Source: a bacterium (GTDB lineage: Bacteria; Patescibacteria; ABY1; BM507; VMTK01). Taken from it: a stretch of DNA of 6,502 nt. Positions 4,245 to 6,502 of this stretch are shown piece by piece (position 1 is the first letter of the stretch; each line of letters begins with the position of its first letter). Where the stretch lies: assembly GCA_030641105.1 (NCBI GenBank), contig DAOWHZ010000079.1, positions 1-6,502 of the forward strand. Reading direction: 5' to 3'. Position numbers and translations under genes: made by a program. The notes beneath the pieces are model-generated. The model was not told the DNA's origin and ran no database searches. It was given only the letters and a program-made list of their open reading frames with translations.

Positions 4245-6035
4245 ATGAATAGACAAAGCAAAAAAACAACCAAACAAGAAAAGGTAAAAATAAAAGGGTT
4301 TTGGTTAAGATTATGGGAACTTTTAGCTCCTTCGCAAAAGCAAATCAAAAGTTTGTTTGCTTTGACAATGATTTTTGAGCTAGCTCGGCTGGTGGGACCT
4401 TATTTATTAAAAATGATTATTGATAGGATAACTTATTTTGAAGCAATTGATATAGCGCCTATTATTTATCTTATCGCTTTAATGCTTTTAAGCGAGCAAA
4501 TTGTATCTTTTATAGATTATTTTAAGGATAAGATGGTGTTTAAAATTTTAGTTAGCGTAGAATATTATTTGCCTGTTGAAGCCCAGAAAAAATTGGCTTT
4601 CCTGTCTTTAAGTTATCATGAAAAAGAAAATACTGGCAACAAGATAATTAAGATTGAACGGGGCACGCAAAAGATTATAGACTTGACGGCAAACTTATCA
4701 TGGGAGGTAGCGCCTACTATATTGCAGTTGTTTATCACATTAATTGTTTTATTTGTAATGGATTGGCGTTTTGGTTTTACTTTAATTGTTTTTGCGCCAT
4801 TGTTTATCTGGATTACATATAAGGTTAATAGGGATTTGCAGCCTATGCGCAAGAAAAGGCATAAAAATTATGAAATTGCTTCTGGTAAAATGAGCCAGTC
4901 AATTATTAATATTAACACTGTTAAGTCATTTGTTCAGGAGAGAAGAGAAATTAAAGAGTTTCAGGTTATTAGAAAAATGATAAAAATTAATGAAATTAAG
5001 GAATGGTTTAAAATACTGAAAGTTGGGTTAGGGCGAAATTTAGTGATTGATTTAGGCAGAATATCTATTTTGCTATTAGGGGTTTATCTTGTTTGGCAGG
5101 GGGATGTTAGTATTGGCACTCTTGTATTTGTCATAACTTTGTCGGAAAAATCATATTTTTCTCTATATCGTTTGTCCCGTTTTTACGATAAGATGGAAGA
5201 AGGCAAGGAAGCGGTTAATAGGTTTGCAAATTTATTAGATCAAGAGCAGGATATTGTTAATTTGAAAAACGGCGTTAAGCCAAAAGATATTGTTGGCAAG
5301 ATTGAATTTAAGAATGTTAATTTTAGTTATGGAGCGGATAAAAGCAAGGCGTTAAGCAATGTTAATCTTAAGATAAATTCAGGATGCGTTACCGCGTTAG
5401 TCGGGCCTTCTGGCGGAGGAAAGACAACTGTTGCCAGAATGATTTATAGGCATTATGATCCGCAAAAAGGAGAAGTGCTGTTAGACAGAAAAAATTTAAA
5501 GGATTATGACTTGTACGCTTTTAGGAAGTTTATTGCCATTGTGCCGCAAGAAGTTGAAATATTTAACGCAAGCGCGCGCGATAACATTGCTTATGCCAGG
5601 CCTGATGCCAGTTTCAGGGAAATAAAAGCGGCAGCAAGAATTGCTAATGCTGAAGAATTTATTGATAAATTATCAAAAGGGTATGATACTAAGGTAGGCG
5701 AGCGCGGGATTAAGCTTTCCGGCGGCCAGCGCCAAAGAGTTGGAATTGCGCGCGCGATTTTAGCTAATCCGCGGATTTTGATTTTTGACGAGGCAACCAG
5801 CAGTTTGGATAGCTATAGCGAGAAATTAATCCAAGACGCTATGGAGAAAGTTAGCAAGGGCAGGACCATAATTATTATCGCGCATCGCTTAAGCACAATT
5901 AGAAAAGCGGATAAGATTATTGTTTTAGAGGAAGGAAAAGCAGTAGAGCAGGGAAGCCATCATGAATTAGCAAAAGCAGGCGGAGGATTATATGTTAAGT
6001 TGTTAAAATTGCAGGAGATGGGAGATGTGGGGTAG
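4245..6035 (+). CDS. MsbA-like ABC exporter (fused membrane and ATPase domains)
   Basis: This is a half-size ABC exporter of 596 residues that would act as a homodimer or heterodimer in the cell membrane, using ATP to move lipids, peptides or drugs outward. The membrane domain has about six helices, near residues 36-58, 70-90, 152-172, 175-193, 267-285 and 291-311. The ATPase domain carries an A-loop Tyr (362), Walker A GPSGGGKTT (387-395), Q-loop VPQEVEIF, signature LSGGQRQR (491-498), Walker B ILIFDE (Asp515, catalytic Glu516), D-loop SSLD and switch His547. All catalytic residues are intact, so it should be active. The ATG at 4245 was chosen because the upstream TTG at 4224 lies in a terminator-like hairpin; starting there would add seven residues (MFLFCKT). 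Neither start is ideal: the ATG has no Shine-Dalgarno, and AGAAGG is 13 bases from the TTG. The substrate is unknown. The glycosyltransferase upstream hints at an envelope role but is not clearly co-transcribed. Confidence 0.93.
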   Translation: MNRQSKKTTKQEKVKIKGFWLRLWELLAPSQKQIKSLFALTMIFELARLVGPYLLKMIIDRITYFEAIDIAPIIYLIALMLLSEQIVSFIDYFKDKMVFKILVSVEYYLPVEAQKKLAFLSLSYHEKENTGNKIIKIERGTQKIIDLTANLSWEVAPTILQLFITLIVLFVMDWRFGFTLIVFAPLFIWITYKVNRDLQPMRKKRHKNYEIASGKMSQSIININTVKSFVQERREIKEFQVIRKMIKINEIKEWFKILKVGLGRNLVIDLGRISILLLGVYLVWQGDVSIGTLVFVITLSEKSYFSLYRLSRFYDKMEEGKEAVNRFANLLDQEQDIVNLKNGVKPKDIVGKIEFKNVNFSYGADKSKALSNVNLKINSGCVTALVGPSGGGKTTVARMIYRHYDPQKGEVLLDRKNLKDYDLYAFRKFIAIVPQEVEIFNASARDNIAYARPDASFREIKAAARIANAEEFIDKLSKGYDTKVGERGIKLSGGQRQRVGIARAILANPRILIFDEATSSLDSYSEKLIQDAMEKVSKGRTIIIIAHRLSTIRKADKIIVLEEGKAVEQGSHHELAKAGGGLYVKLLKLQEMGDVG

Positions 6036-6063
6036 CTTTTGATTGACAATCAATTTTGATTTT

Positions 6064-6095
6064 AAAAGCCATTTTTTGAAAAGATGGCTTTTTTT
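6064..6095 (+). terminator. Intrinsic terminator after the ABC exporter gene
   Basis: AAAAGCCAT at 6064-6072 pairs perfectly with ATGGCTTTT at 6084-6092. The stem can extend further inward through the T-rich and A-rich sides with a wobble. A run of seven T residues ends at 6095. It starts 28 bases after the exporter stop and separates that gene from the DUF72 gene. Confidence 0.85.
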
Positions 6096-6103
6096 CATTT
6101 TTC

Positions 6104-6121
6104 TGTTAAAATAAAAGTAGG
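6104..6121 (+). promoter_or_regulatory. Extended -10 promoter and ribosome binding site of the DUF72 gene
   Basis: TG at 6104-6105, one base, then TAAAAT at 6107-6112 form an extended -10 element without an obvious -35. It closely matches the string at 1368-1376. A start of transcription six or seven bases downstream would leave a leader of roughly ten bases. TAGG at 6118-6121, five bases before the ATG, is a modest ribosome binding site. The promoter sits only nine bases after the preceding terminator's T-run, a very compact arrangement. Confidence 0.55.
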
Positions 6122-6126
6122 TATTT

Positions 6127-6502
6127 ATGGCGATTAATAAATGCACAATCCATATCGGTACCTCCGGCTGGTCTTACGGCGACTGGTCTGATGGCGTGTT
6201 TTATCCAGAAGATTTAAGAGAAAAAGATTGGTTAGGGTATTATAGCCGGTATTTTAAAACCGTGGAAATCAACGCTACTTTTTATCATCAGATGAGCGCT
6301 AAAACATTCGTGAAGTGGCGCCAAACAACGCCAAAAGATTTTGTATTTAGCGTTAAGATTAGCCGTTTTTTAACGCATATAAAAAAATTAAATGATCCAA
6401 AAGAGCCATGGCAAAGGTTTATAAATAATGCTAAAATGTTAAGAGAAAAGCTGGGGCCGATATTGGTACAGTTGCCTCCTAATTTTAAAGCTAATATTGT
6501 AA
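6127..6502 (+). CDS. DUF72 (YecE-like) protein, N-terminal part (3' end outside window)
   Basis: An ATG at 6127 opens a frame that continues without a stop to the window edge, 125 codons. DUF72 proteins are usually about 230-300 residues, so about half is seen. The N-terminal hallmarks are clear: IHIGTSGWSYGDW (residues 9-21), GVFYPEDL, WLGYYSRYFKTVEINATFYH, then FVFSVKISRFLTH and, near the edge, GPILVQLPPNF. The family (Pfam DUF72, E. coli YecE) has a TIM-barrel-like fold and no settled biochemical role, and none is assigned here. The protein should be cytoplasmic; no signal peptide or membrane segment is visible. It has its own short promoter and a terminator just upstream, so it is probably a separate transcription unit from the ABC exporter. 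The start is well supported by family alignment and by TAGG five bases upstream. Confidence 0.94.
   Translation, partial: MAINKCTIHIGTSGWSYGDWSDGVFYPEDLREKDWLGYYSRYFKTVEINATFYHQMSAKTFVKWRQTTPKDFVFSVKISRFLTHIKKLNDPKEPWQRFINNAKMLREKLGPILVQLPPNFKANIV

Noticed and set aside
6043..6048. Perfect TTGACA hexamer after the exporter gene
   Set aside because: No -10-like hexamer lies 16-18 bases downstream, and a terminator hairpin starts there. It is part of the small palindrome TTGATTG-A-CAATCAA at 6039-6053.

Overview
The window looks like a piece of a small, AT-rich bacterial genome, most likely from the Candidate Phyla Radiation (Patescibacteria). This placement is an inference. It rests on the low GC content, the weak or absent Shine-Dalgarno sequences, the short ACGAAT-type and CAAATAAC-type repeats filling the gaps between genes, and the protein flavour (a divergent MreB, a GT4 glycosyltransferase starting MLIGIDASRAN, a MacB/FtsX permease). 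All coding genes lie on the + strand. The three visible genes with their own stop, plus the partial first gene, end in TAA or TAG, and none needs TGA to be read as an amino acid, so the standard bacterial code fits.

Layout. (1) 1-1098: C-terminal 365 codons of a MacB/FtsX-type ABC transporter permease, cut by the left edge. (2) 1099-1635: a complex intergenic region. It holds five ACGAAT repeats, two strong hairpins (one closed by a UACG tetraloop), a possible 34-codon gene remnant, an extended -10 promoter followed almost at once by an intrinsic terminator, a second terminator, and AT-rich repeats with candidate promoters before the next gene. (3) 1636-2643: complete mreB, the actin-like cell-shape protein. 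(4) 2644-2872: a long imperfect inverted repeat with two arms of about 31 bp, extended inward by further paired segments. (5) 2873-4174: a complete GT4 glycosyltransferase with a Glu-to-Gln change in its EX7E motif. (6) 4175-4244: a short spacer with a terminator-like hairpin that overlaps an alternative TTG start of the next gene. (7) 4245-6035: a complete MsbA-like ABC exporter with fused membrane and ATPase domains. (8) 6036-6126: an intrinsic terminator, then a compact extended -10 promoter. (9) 6127-6502: the N-terminal 125 codons of a DUF72 (YecE-like) protein, cut by the right edge.

Several of the genes are envelope-related: a MacB-type permease, MreB, a glycosyltransferase and a lipid/peptide-type ABC exporter. 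The sizeable gaps, terminators and promoter-like signals between them suggest separate transcription units rather than one operon, so a shared pathway is only a loose inference. I found no CRISPR array, tRNA, rRNA, transposase or clear defence system. The unusual content lies in the intergenic DNA: the palindromic repeat elements and the promoter-terminator pair that could produce a very short RNA.
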